From Trichodesmium erythraeum GBRTRLIN201 (lineage in GTDB: Bacteria > Cyanobacteriota > Cyanobacteriia > Cyanobacteriales > Microcoleaceae): 49,105 nt of DNA. Below the pieces are notes generated by a model. It was not told the DNA's origin and made no database searches. It saw only the letters and a list, made by a program, of their open reading frames with translations. Location of the stretch: NCBI GenBank assembly GCA_018457135.1, contig JAGGDU010000208.1, forward strand, positions 40,835 to 89,939. Direction: 5' to 3'. Positions 29,283 through 37,798 of the stretch are shown piece by piece. The position numbers and the translations under genes are program-made. Numbering within the stretch: the first letter of the stretch is position 1; each line of letters starts with the position of its first letter.

Positions 29283-30483
29283 ATACTCACTGTGAGAAAA
29301 TTTTATAGGATTGAGAATTGGGATAAATTAACATAATAAAAATATTTTTATTATGGTTAATTAGAGTTTGCTAAAAAAGTTTAATTGGTGAGATTATAGC
29401 TCAGGAATAAAATTCATAATTAAGGATTCATAACTATATCAAAATAGGATTTAATTAAGAAGTGTTTGGTATATTGGTCCCTTGATTTTTAGAAAATTAT
29501 TTTCCCATTAATGCTGATAAATATAAGCAAAAAACCTAAAAAATAGCACTTTTTTTTTAATATAAAAAAACTTGATAATATCATGGTTTAATATTTCATC
29601 AGCAATTTCTTGTGAGCTAGAATTTATATAAGTCTATTAGGAGAGAATAAAGTTAATAAAAATTGAGCAAATTGAAAATTAATATATTTTTTTCACCTAT
29701 TTTTCATCACCAAATTTGGAGTGAATACTTTGTGATATTTGATTTAATATTACAGAATATTCCAAGTATGTGAAGTACAAATATTTATTCTTAAATAGCA
29801 ATTACCTTTATCTTCCTACCTGGGCATTTCAATTAAATAATTTAAATTTTGTGGCGTGGGTTCTTGCTCTCTAATACCGTGCCTAATTGAGACGAAATTC
29901 CTACTGAAATACTTCAGAAGTTTAGAAATATAGTAAAGAGTTATAAAATCTAATCATTATTGATCTTTTCGGCTTTCGCGGACATAAAAAACTACCTGAC
30001 ATGAATGGGTAACACCAATTCCTATGCATTAACGCTATAGTTAGATAATATTTCAAAATTTTTAGTTATTAACATACTCTTGTAATAACTTATTTAAGTG
30101 GTTTTATCCTTGTTAATATTAATTTTTAACAAATATTATAAACAAAATTAATTCCATATTTTCTAGCAAAATTATTAAGCACTTTTTTGAAATAATTAAG
30201 TAAACTTTGCCTACCATTATCGGCGTCAAATTCAATCCATTCATATTTAATAGAAAATGCATTTTAATACTCAAACACTTTCTGTAACTATCTTTTCTGT
30301 ACAATTAATTTTATATAACCACTTATAATATTGTACGGACACCTTAATGCAAAGCTCCTCTCCCCACTCTCTTTCCCATCTGTATTAAAGGTCAGAGGTG
30401 GGTTATCTGCTATGGGGAAATGTAGAAAAGTTTTTGATAAATAGTATAATTTTGGTACGAAAATACTAAGAGCTAATATTTAA
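29283..30483. other. 1.2 kb spacer with a decayed minus-strand coding fragment
   Basis: Mostly AT-rich with no gene. On the minus strand about 30129-30285 reads protein-like: NAFSIKYEWIEFDADNGRQS, then LLNYFKKVLNNFARKYGINF, with one stop just upstream and no start. I do not recognise the family. Nothing else is supported. Confidence 0.5.
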
Positions 30484-31965
30484 TTAAATCCAAGACCGAA
30501 ACCACATTCTGAACTGCCAATTTTGGGGAGATAAAGGTAATCCTAAATAAATAGGCATCCAAAAAACAAAGGCAAATAAAACTATAAAAATCATTGTGAC
30601 TCCCATTATTCTCAAGGAAGCTTGCTGACTATTTAACCACCTATCTAAGCACCAAGAAAACCCCAAAATAGCAAATACTAAAGCTCCCATATAATGATAC
30701 AAAAAAGTACAACGACTTACTCTACTCCAAGGCATAAAATTACTTAGCCAATTTATAACTAAATATAGTAATAACCACATTTCTGAGGGAGGTGGGAATT
30801 TAAAAAGATGGTTTAATTTGATTTTTTTACGCCTAGCTTGTCTATTTTTTTCCCAATGCCAAACACGATTAAATAACATCAAGATTAATAATAAAATTCC
30901 CCATGTTGAGAACCACCAAAGAATAGGATTTCCCATGGCATGAACATCAAAAATTATAGGATTAAGTTGGGGAGATATAATATCTGAATATAGTGTTGCT
31001 AAAGAAGGTTCTGGTTTGTCTAGTAAACCCGTATTCTTATAAAAATAAACTACAGGTCTCATCATTAAGGGCCAGGTAAACCATTGAGCGCAATAAGGAT
31101 GAATATCAGCTCCACTACCAATTCTTTGGTGATAGCTGAAAATCTGTTCCTGCATTTCTAAAAAACCGTATTTAGGGTTGAGAATAATGTGGGGAATCCA
31201 CAGTAAACTATAGGTAATTATGGGAATAATGAATAAGTTTAGAATTAATTGAATCAGATTGATTCGAGTTAAATTTTGCCAAGCAGATGTATATTCATAT
31301 TTTTTTTGTTGAATAAAAAATTTAATTATCCATACCAATATCCAGAGTAAATAAATGCCTAACAAAAATCCCAAACCATTCCATTTTATCGCTGTACTTG
31401 CACCAAAAAATATTCCTGATAAAACTAACCATTTTTTTTGTTTTAATTGATTATTTTGTAGAGCAACAATTAAACACAAATGAGCTAATAATCCAAAAAT
31501 TACTAGATAAATATTATTCAGAGCATAACGAGACTCAACTAAAAATAATCCGTCTAAAGCCATGAGTAAAGTAGCTATCAAACTATAACTCCAACGGTGT
31601 GTTAATTTATAGGCGATCGCTCCCACTACCAGAGGAATAAATGAACCTGTTAAAGCATTTACCCACCGATAACTCCAAGCGGCTAAAGTAGAACCTGTTT
31701 CATTATTAACTATTTCTTGCCCAAAGGGTAAATGAGAACCTATCCAAATACCAATTGCAATTATATATTGACTGAGGGGAGGATGGGCGTTAAAAAATTC
31801 AGTTTGAGTAAGATAGTTATTAGCAAATTTAGCATAATAAACCTCGTCAAAAACGAGGGTATTAAAACGACCTAATTGCCAAAATCTCAGAATTGCTGAA
31901 AATAGAAATATGCTAGCTATTCCAATAACAAACCATTTATTTGATTGATGAGATATTGGTTGCAT
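30484..31965 (-). CDS. PMT-family (GT39) membrane mannosyltransferase
   Basis: 493 residues with many membrane helices. The catalytic loop LVFDEVYYAKFANNYL (37-52), with Asp40-Glu41, and the HPPLSQYI motif (61-68) mark the dolichyl-phosphate-mannose:protein O-mannosyltransferase (PMT/GT39) family; the last ~150 residues match the PMT C-terminal four-helix block (MPWSRVSRCTFLYHYMGAL). It would transfer a sugar from a polyprenyl phosphate on the outer face of the membrane. The acceptor in cyanobacteria is not defined. ATG start. Monocistronic, minus strand. Confidence 0.88.
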   Translation of the reverse strand: MQPISHQSNKWFVIGIASIFLFSAILRFWQLGRFNTLVFDEVYYAKFANNYLTQTEFFNAHPPLSQYIIAIGIWIGSHLPFGQEIVNNETGSTLAAWSYRWVNALTGSFIPLVVGAIAYKLTHRWSYSLIATLLMALDGLFLVESRYALNNIYLVIFGLLAHLCLIVALQNNQLKQKKWLVLSGIFFGASTAIKWNGLGFLLGIYLLWILVWIIKFFIQQKKYEYTSAWQNLTRINLIQLILNLFIIPIITYSLLWIPHIILNPKYGFLEMQEQIFSYHQRIGSGADIHPYCAQWFTWPLMMRPVVYFYKNTGLLDKPEPSLATLYSDIISPQLNPIIFDVHAMGNPILWWFSTWGILLLILMLFNRVWHWEKNRQARRKKIKLNHLFKFPPPSEMWLLLYLVINWLSNFMPWSRVSRCTFLYHYMGALVFAILGFSWCLDRWLNSQQASLRIMGVTMIFIVLFAFVFWMPIYLGLPLSPQNWQFRMWFRSWI

Positions 31966-32031
31966 AAATTGTTAGGTAATTGAGTATAATTGAGTTTGAC
32001 TGACTTCTAAGTTTAGTAAAAATCAATAAAA

Positions 32032-32065
32032 AACAGCCCCTTTATTTCAAACAAATAGGGCTGTT
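32032..32065 (-). terminator. Intrinsic terminator on the minus strand without an obvious gene
   Basis: Read on the minus strand, AACAGCCC pairs with GGGCTGTT, extended inside by TATTT/AAATA past a small bulge, and is followed directly by TTTTTATTGATTTTT. This is a convincing intrinsic terminator for transcription coming from the right, but the nearest minus-strand gene to the right ends at 33468, 1.4 kb away. Confidence 0.7.
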
Positions 32066-32329
32066 AGTTTAATAATGTATATAAATTTACATTATTTTGT
32101 TAAAAATGTCAAGTCTTTAAATGATGGAATTGCGCTAAAATAATTATTGATTCAGATATTAATCTGTTTAATAATTAGTGGTGAAATAGTGGTAAAAATT
32201 TTATCTATAGTTAACTAGTTATACGGAGTTAATTACACATATTTAAATGAAAAAAGTATATATTCTATAATGATTTGTGAATAAAATCAGGTAATTAATT
32301 TTGCCTAGGAACTTAAAGAACAAAACTAA

Positions 32330-32376
32330 TTATTTTCTGTTTATTTTCTGTTTATTTTCTGTTTATTTTCTGTTTT
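32330..32376. repeat. 11-bp tandem repeat, about four copies
   Basis: TTATTTTCTGT repeated four times without error from 32330, ending in a T-run. No coding function. The perfect copies suggest recent slippage. Confidence 0.85.
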
Positions 32377-32689
32377 TTTAGGGTTTTGACTATTGCTAAT
32401 ATGAAAGGCAAAGCTCAGGGGTAGCTACATCTCCACTTCATAATATTAAAAACCTTTTGAAACCTAAATTTTGCCATTAAATAGGTGAATCATGATGAAA
32501 TCATAATTTGGCAAAATAGAAAATGTTTTTCTAGTAAGAAAAAGGGGTTTAGGAGATCGCTATTAAAGTACAATTACGCGCGAAAATAACCAACGCTAGG
32601 TTTTTTAAGTATGTATTTATTCAAACTGTAATGAGTCCTAACCAAATTTATTTAATTATTTATAGTGTACTCAAAGGAGGCGATCGCTC

Positions 32690-33240
32690 AATTTATACTT
32701 ACACCTGCACCTATTTTGCTTGGGTTGCCCTGAGGGGATATTGCTAACGACATCCATGGCTAAAATTCTCGCTCTACTAAGAAGAAGTCAGCCCTTTTTG
32801 ACTTTCTGCTGACGGTAATGCCGGAAAATAAACAAATAGCAAGGGTAGTAAGTCAATTTCTTGTAGCGAATAGACTGTTAGTCACTCCTCTAGGGTAGGG
32901 CTCCAAGGGCGCCAGGGGGGTTCAACAGGTGGGATACTACGATAGATATGCAGGACGCGGACGCGAATAAAAAAAACAAACACAGGTTCCCCGCCCTTCA
33001 GCTTTCCTGGCTTTCCCTGACCTGCCCGTGTTTTGAGCTGCTTGTCACCCCGTAAGGTGAATAGTTTAGGCTGGGCAACGGTGCAAAAGTTGAATTAAAA
33101 AAAGATAGTAACTTCCACACTTATGGGGTAAATTTACGATCCCCTGCTTTTAAAAGGGGAACTTTTTGTTAGCTCCCCCCTTGTTAAGGGTAGCGGGGAA
33201 TATCTCAACTATATAGGGTTGTTTTGTCAGACTCAACTTA
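32690..33240. other. GC-richer unexplained stretch
   Basis: In contrast to the AT-rich flanks, this ~550 bp segment has many G/C blocks (GGGCTCCAAGGGCGCCAGGG near 32899, GACGCGGACGCG near 32955, CACCCCGTAAGGTG near 33046). No frame codes a recognisable protein. 33135-33205 is a CCCC...GGGG palindromic element like the spacer repeats common in cyanobacteria. A structured RNA, a decayed mobile element or a transferred segment are all possible. I found no match to RNase P RNA, tmRNA or group II intron domain V by eye. Confidence 0.45.
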
Positions 33241-33270
33241 GTAGTAGCTACTCGAGTTATGATTATTTAC

Positions 33271-33456
33271 TATAATGCTCAACAACTCAAAGGTTTAACC
33301 AATGGCGAAAAAAAGGCATCGGCGATCGCTAAACTATAAAACACTACTCCAATTACAAGGGCAAGGGTAACAATATATCAAATTTGTAAAGGTCAACGGA
33401 GTGCTCCACAAGATGAAAAACCCTACTATATTAAGGTGGCTATAAGTAAGCCCTGA
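33271..33456 (+). pseudogene. Fragment of an unknown protein (C-terminal end)
   Basis: The plus frame from 33271 to TGA 33454-33456 reads AQQLKGLTNGEKKASAIAKL, stop (33337), then a further protein-like run ending QRSAPQDEKPYYIKVAISKP. It has no start codon and one internal TAA. Content and HIP1 use suggest a former gene. Its family is not recognised. It ends 11 bp from the 3' end of the ATPase gene. Confidence 0.4.
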
Positions 33457-33467
33457 ATATTTTTGGC

Positions 33468-36176
33468 CTAGCGCTGTCCCTTACGAGTCATACCCAATCC
33501 ATACAAATATAGTTCAGCAACACTATAAACCCGGACATCTGGGGAGACATTTTTACGGCGTGAATACTCTTTAAAAATACCTGCATCAATCATTTCCTGG
33601 AGACGAGCATTTAACTTTGTACCTTTAATGTTCCATATTTTTGTTAGTTGTTTTTCATCAATAGGTGAGCGTTCACCCCGGAGTTTCTTTAACAGTGCCT
33701 CAAGTTCGGGATATTCGTTGCACACTTCATCGACACGCTGCTTAGATACCTCTGGCAAAGCATCAGTTAATGACTTTGGGCGCAAAATTCTTGGATCACT
33801 ATATTCTTTGGAGTAATTTTTCTCTCTTTCGACTGCTTGCTCTAAAAGTAATATCAAGCTTCGGGGAAAACTATTATCTTGGCTGTCAGCGGTTCGTTTC
33901 CGTATCCAGTTGTAAATGTAACTCTTGTTGCCACTACCCATCTTTTCTCCCCACAGAGGAAAAAGGCTTTGGCGTAATTGCTTTAATTCAGTCTTCTCAA
34001 GTCGTTCAACTGTTACTCCTGACTCCTGACTAATAGTTTGACTAAGACTATCAGATAATTGAAGAGCTTGGCGCAGTACAAGTCGCCACAGATCAGCTTC
34101 TTCCCACTTCAATTCAAGCGTTCGCCCACTGGCAAAATGTCCTTTGTTAGTAAAGTTAAGTTTATTCCAAATATCCTCTCGTAAAAATATCTTAGGCACA
34201 ATATATTCCAGGCTGATACCACTTTCTAACCACCAAGCCAGCAAAGCTTCTAATGCTTCTCTTCGTCGCCGATAGTCTTCTTGACTATGGCCAAATCCTG
34301 TATCTAACTCATCATAGAGGAGCCACACTCGCCGATTATTTTCTTGTAAGTATGAGTTAACATCTCGTAGTTGATCAAGAGTTTCGACACTAGCTGTTGA
34401 TGATTTTGCTTGGTCAACTAACCACGAAACTATATCACCGCTTCTGGGTTCCTCAGTATCTATTAAAGCTTTTAAATTCTCATTAATATTAGGGAGCGAC
34501 TTTTGTGGCAAAGAATAACATAATTGTAATAAAGCATAATTTGACCAAAAACATCTCCAGCAATTATCTCCCGCCTGCTCTTCATAACTAGCTAGGGCGG
34601 TACCCTCTAAAATAGACCTTTTTATTGTAGCTTTACCATGACCAGGAATACAATAAAAATTATCTATGTTTTTACCAGATTCTTCAGCTAATTTTTTTGC
34701 TTTGTCTTTTAATGTTTGTTCTACAAAAAGTCTAAATAATAAGCTTTTTCCTGTTCCTTTTGCACCTCGAATCAACCAAGTTTTATCGTTTAAAAAATTG
34801 GGGAAATCTCCTGTGCGTTGGAATATATCTGGAATCTTTTCTACTTCTATATCTTGTGCTGTTACTGCTGAAAATTTTAACTCCTTTAAAACAGCTTCTT
34901 TAGTATCTTTATTAAGAACATTAGTGGTTTTTAAATGAGGTTTAATATCTGGCAAACTAGCATCAATTGATTCTGCAATTGAAAGATAATTATCCAGTAA
35001 ACTTTTAGGTAAATTATTAACTAGACTTGATAAAGTGCTAAGGGTAGGATTGTAGTTAACTTCATAGTAAGTGTCGCTGACTGTTTTATCATTTGGTAAC
35101 CCCCAGTTTTCTTCTATCCAATCTTCAACATTACTTATCCAAACTTGACGTTGTTCTTGAGCAACAGGAGGTATAGGTGTTAGGACAAAACTCAAATCTG
35201 GTTTCCCTTGATATTCCCATTGTTTACGAACACTTTTTACCACCCAACTTAATCCTTTAAAACTTTGGTCAGTAGGTGAAAAACAGATAATTCCTGTATC
35301 AGCTAAATCTAATAAAGCAATAGCACTAGTATCATTAAATCCAGGACGGGCATCAATTAAAATCACATCAGGATTTAATTGCTTTTTAATATCTTCAATT
35401 AGTTGTTCAACTGGATTATTTTCTCGATGATAAAAAGCCTGCAAAGTACCCCTGTCTAGTTCAGCTAAACGATGAATATAATATTCATCATATTCCCCAA
35501 CCGGAACCACAAATAAGTCACCGCGGGCTTTTAATTTTACTTGATAAATACAACGTTCAATGGGAGGAAAATTTTCTTCCGGGGAGATAAAGCGTTGGTA
35601 TAAATAATCTAATACACCATAATTTTCTGGACTCAATTTAGAAATATCTGGCTCCAATAAAATTGAAATTCCTGGTGCTTCTAAATCAAAATCTAGTATT
35701 ACTACTCGACGTTTTTTTTCAGTAGCTAATATTCCAGCAACTAAACCCAATGCCGTAGAACGACCAACCCCTCCTCGAAAAGAATAGAATGTCACAACTA
35801 AAGGAGTTTTAAAAATATCTTCTTCATCTGATTTTTTTTGTACATCAGGTTCTGGTGCCATTAAAATATTTGACCACAAAGGTAACTGAGGTTGAGTAGA
35901 TTCAAAAGGTTCTTCTATTGCTTCTTCAGGAGTTAACAAATCATAGCTTAAAATTGGATATTTATTCAAATTCAAATCTATATTTGCTAATATTTCATCA
36001 ATTTTGTCTTCTCGCTCTTCTAAAGATTGTTCCTGAAATAAACTAGTAATAATTATAATTTTTAGCCCACCTGTTGACATTCTTATTACGTTTACTTGAA
36101 CTTGTGAATCTTGAAGTTGTAAACTCTGGTTTAGGTGGTCCTGAATTTGTTCCATTAAGAGTTTTCTATCCGTCAT
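33468..36176 (-). CDS. Double P-loop ATPase: KGGVGR-variant ParA/MinD domain plus AAA/STAND-like domain and wHTH
   Basis: 902 residues. About 1-100: small alpha/beta domain (NVIRMSTGGLKIIIITSLF). About 122-400: ParA/MinD-like ATPase with deviant Walker A SFRGGVGRST (132-141), where Arg139 replaces the usual Lys; Walker A' LDFDLEAPG (161-169); and VILIDARPG (271-279) as the second acidic strand. About 440-790: a second, canonical P-loop, GAKGTGKS (471-478), with Walker B VWLLYDELDTG (617-627). C-terminus (about 845-895): winged-helix-like ending, with KGTKLNARLQEMIDAGIF as the recognition-helix region. No membrane segment. The ATG (36174-36176) has AGGAG about 8 nt upstream. It follows the HEPN gene on the same strand after 51 bp. 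Family members of the KGGVGR-variant type are mostly uncharacterised; together with HEPN this suggests sensing plus effector, as in defence. That is inference. Confidence 0.85.
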   Translation of the reverse strand: MTDRKLLMEQIQDHLNQSLQLQDSQVQVNVIRMSTGGLKIIIITSLFQEQSLEEREDKIDEILANIDLNLNKYPILSYDLLTPEEAIEEPFESTQPQLPLWSNILMAPEPDVQKKSDEEDIFKTPLVVTFYSFRGGVGRSTALGLVAGILATEKKRRVVILDFDLEAPGISILLEPDISKLSPENYGVLDYLYQRFISPEENFPPIERCIYQVKLKARGDLFVVPVGEYDEYYIHRLAELDRGTLQAFYHRENNPVEQLIEDIKKQLNPDVILIDARPGFNDTSAIALLDLADTGIICFSPTDQSFKGLSWVVKSVRKQWEYQGKPDLSFVLTPIPPVAQEQRQVWISNVEDWIEENWGLPNDKTVSDTYYEVNYNPTLSTLSSLVNNLPKSLLDNYLSIAESIDASLPDIKPHLKTTNVLNKDTKEAVLKELKFSAVTAQDIEVEKIPDIFQRTGDFPNFLNDKTWLIRGAKGTGKSLLFRLFVEQTLKDKAKKLAEESGKNIDNFYCIPGHGKATIKRSILEGTALASYEEQAGDNCWRCFWSNYALLQLCYSLPQKSLPNINENLKALIDTEEPRSGDIVSWLVDQAKSSTASVETLDQLRDVNSYLQENNRRVWLLYDELDTGFGHSQEDYRRRREALEALLAWWLESGISLEYIVPKIFLREDIWNKLNFTNKGHFASGRTLELKWEEADLWRLVLRQALQLSDSLSQTISQESGVTVERLEKTELKQLRQSLFPLWGEKMGSGNKSYIYNWIRKRTADSQDNSFPRSLILLLEQAVEREKNYSKEYSDPRILRPKSLTDALPEVSKQRVDEVCNEYPELEALLKKLRGERSPIDEKQLTKIWNIKGTKLNARLQEMIDAGIFKEYSRRKNVSPDVRVYSVAELYLYGLGMTRKGQR

Positions 36177-36191
36177 TAGCCTTCTCCTTGT

Positions 36192-36292
36192 TTGCTCAAT
36201 AAATATCTATGTAGTTTTTTTACTGCATCAATAAGCTTGTAGTTTTGCCAAGAAATATCCATGTAGTATTTTTACTGCATAAATAAACTTGC
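36192..36292. repeat. ~52 bp tandem duplication at the HEPN 3' end
   Basis: 36192-36242 and 36245-36295 are two diverged copies (about 80% identical by eye) of the segment coding AVKxLHxYxLxK. The copy nearer the ATPase gene is out of frame with the HEPN gene, but in its own frame it reads LIDAVKKLHRYLLSKQGEG and ends in TAATG, overlapping the ATPase start codon. Confidence 0.8.
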
Positions 36293-36674
36293 TAGCCTCA
36301 ATTTTATCACCCTTTTTATCTGAGTATCGTAACTTATCATTTTGCCATAATTTAACTGTGTCCCATGCCTTTTTAAGAGATTGATCTTTTTTTGAATCTT
36401 TAACTCCTTTACATATATACGAAGCTTCTAATAGCTGTTCTAAATCATGTAAATTTGAACCTTTTAAGCGCTTAAATACTTTTGTCTTCTTAAAATTCAC
36501 TATGTCTTCCTCATGACAAAGGAGAGATTTGAGAGCGCATTCAATAGCATAACCACCCATGTAAATAGCACCATTCCAACGTTCTTGATTATAGAGCGCT
36601 TCAGCATCTTCAAGGCGACGTCGAGAAGCACCTAAATAAATAGTTCTGCCATAAGTATCTGAGTTATTATCCAA
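36228..36674 (-). CDS. HEPN domain protein
   Basis: 148 residues, all helical. Helix 1 ASRRRLEDAEALYNQE (16-31) and helix 2 WNGAIYMGGYAIECALKSLL (33-52) give the classic HEPN pattern, with the Glu-x-x-Leu-Lys-x-Leu-Leu core. LHDLEQLL (75-82) and LRYSD (115-119) are also family-like. HEPN proteins are often RNases with an R-x(4-6)-H motif; Arg69-x6-His76 is the only candidate and sits in the loop after helix 2, so catalysis is uncertain. It starts at TTG 36672-36674 with AGGAGGT 8 nt upstream. First gene of a two-gene unit with the double ATPase. Its C-terminus appears altered by a tandem duplication. Confidence 0.85.
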   Translation of the reverse strand: MDNNSDTYGRTIYLGASRRRLEDAEALYNQERWNGAIYMGGYAIECALKSLLCHEEDIVNFKKTKVFKRLKGSNLHDLEQLLEASYICKGVKDSKKDQSLKKAWDTVKLWQNDKLRYSDKKGDKIEASKFIYAVKILHGYFLAKLQAY

Positions 36675-36682
36675 AAAAATCT

Positions 36683-36689
36683 ACCTCCT
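36683..36689 (-). promoter_or_regulatory. Strong Shine-Dalgarno before the TTG start of the HEPN gene
   Basis: AGGAGGT on the minus strand, 8 nt before TTG at 36674. It decides the start and implies good translation in spite of the rare start codon. Confidence 0.75.
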
Positions 36690-36692
36690 GTA

Positions 36693-37224
36693 ATGTAAAA
36701 TTTTTGCTTAAGAAACTACCCAATAACAATACCCTCAATATCCTTAATTATTGGCAAAAATTATAGTTTTATTCTCTGGCAAAATTACTATCAAAAATAA
36801 TCGTTTATGAAGACTCCCACATTTTGTCATAAATTCCTATTTTTATATAACGATAAAAACTAGAGTATTCTCAATCTTTGGGAGCAGCCACTAATCCATG
36901 ATATACTGGATGATAATCAATATATTTGATATGATTAGCAAAATCTAAATCCCTTTGAAAATGTAAAATTTTTGCTTAAGAAACTACCCAATAATAATAC
37001 CCTCAATATCCTTAATTATTGGCAAAAATTATAGTTTTATTCTCTGGAAAAATTACTATCAAAAATAATCGTTTATGAAGACTCCCACATTTTGTCATAA
37101 ATTCCTATTTTTATATAACGATAAAACTAGAGTATTCTCAATCTTTGGGAGCAGCCACTAATCCATGATGTACTGGATGATAATCAATATATTTGATATG
37201 ATTAGCAAAATCTAAATTCCTTTG
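36693..37224. repeat. Near-perfect 268-bp tandem duplication
   Basis: 36693-36960 and 36961-37224 differ at only about five positions plus a 1-bp deletion in the A-run after GATA. The unit covers the 3' part of a RAYT transposase remnant plus its downstream spacer. The left copy begins 4 bp beyond the HEPN Shine-Dalgarno sequence, so the promoter of the HEPN-ATPase unit must lie inside the duplicated DNA. Confidence 0.92.
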
Positions 37225-37576
37225 AATTTGATGCTCCCAAAACCTACATTGCCGAACAATTTTTTCCCTTGTATATTGTCGAGATATTAAAATTTTATCC
37301 TCATATTGAGAATAGCATTGACGACTAAAATAATTTTTAATTAACTGCCAACAATTAGAAAAATCCGCATCATTTTTAGGTAATTTTCAAAGAGTATAGA
37401 GGTAATCTAGCAGGATGACAATAACATCTATTTAAAATGGATATTTTTGCATAACATATCGAAAAGCTTTTCTTAGTAAATCTATATTTTCAGGTTGACA
37501 CAAAACTTTCTAGCGTTTGTATTTTACTGCTGTGAAAAAATAAATTGCCCCTGGTATTTTTTGCCCTACGATATTC
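36840..37576 (-). pseudogene. RAYT / IS200-like Y1 (HUH) transposase remnant
   Basis: Minus-strand blocks: EYRRAK then (shifted) KIPGAIYFFTAVKYKR, QPENIDLLRKAFRYVMQKYP, DVIVILLDYLYTL, NDADFSNCWQLIKNYFSRQC, REKIVRQCRFWEHQIQRN and DFANHIKYIDYHPVHHGLVA. This is a REP-associated tyrosine transposase. The HUH motif, normally DHLH, reads DYLY, with both His changed to Tyr by one C-to-T change each on the coding strand. Stops replace Gln/Arg (PF-stop-ID) and Trp (TL-stop-KLP). One frameshift is near the N-terminus. The C-terminal ~45 residues occur twice because of the tandem duplication. Dead. Confidence 0.87.
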
Positions 37577-37611
37577 TATAAAATTAAAATAATAATTATT
37601 AGTTTTGTAGT

Positions 37612-37798
37612 TTTGTAGGTTGGGTTGAAGTCACGAAAACCAACAAAAGATGTTTTTGTTCAGTCTCAGTTTATTCAAGCTAACCTACTTCTGACTTGAA
37701 AATATGTTTTTCTTGGGTTTCACTCCGTTCTACCCCACCTACGTCTAGCTTGATGCTTTTGTAGGTAGAGTTGAGCTCACGAAACCCAACAGAAAAAA
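37612..37798. repeat. Cluster of GTAGGTTGGGTT-type dispersed repeats, two direct and one inverted
   Basis: TTTTGTAGGTTGGGTTGAAG at 37612 and TTTTGTAGGTAGAGTTGAGC at 37758 each continue with CACGAAA-CCAACA. Between them an inverted copy (CTTGGGTTTCACTCCGTTCT then ACCCCACCTACG) lies at about 37716-37743. This element type is widespread in cyanobacterial spacers. The inverted copy could form a large hairpin with either direct copy, right after the ChlH-like gene's stop. Confidence 0.75.

Noticed and set aside
32690-33240. RNase P RNA, tmRNA or group II intron
   Set aside because: Looked for their conserved openings and the intron domain V hairpin by eye and found none; left as unexplained.
36693-37224. 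Possible CRISPR array
   Set aside because: Only two long (268 bp) near-identical units with no short repeat-spacer periodicity; it is a tandem duplication.
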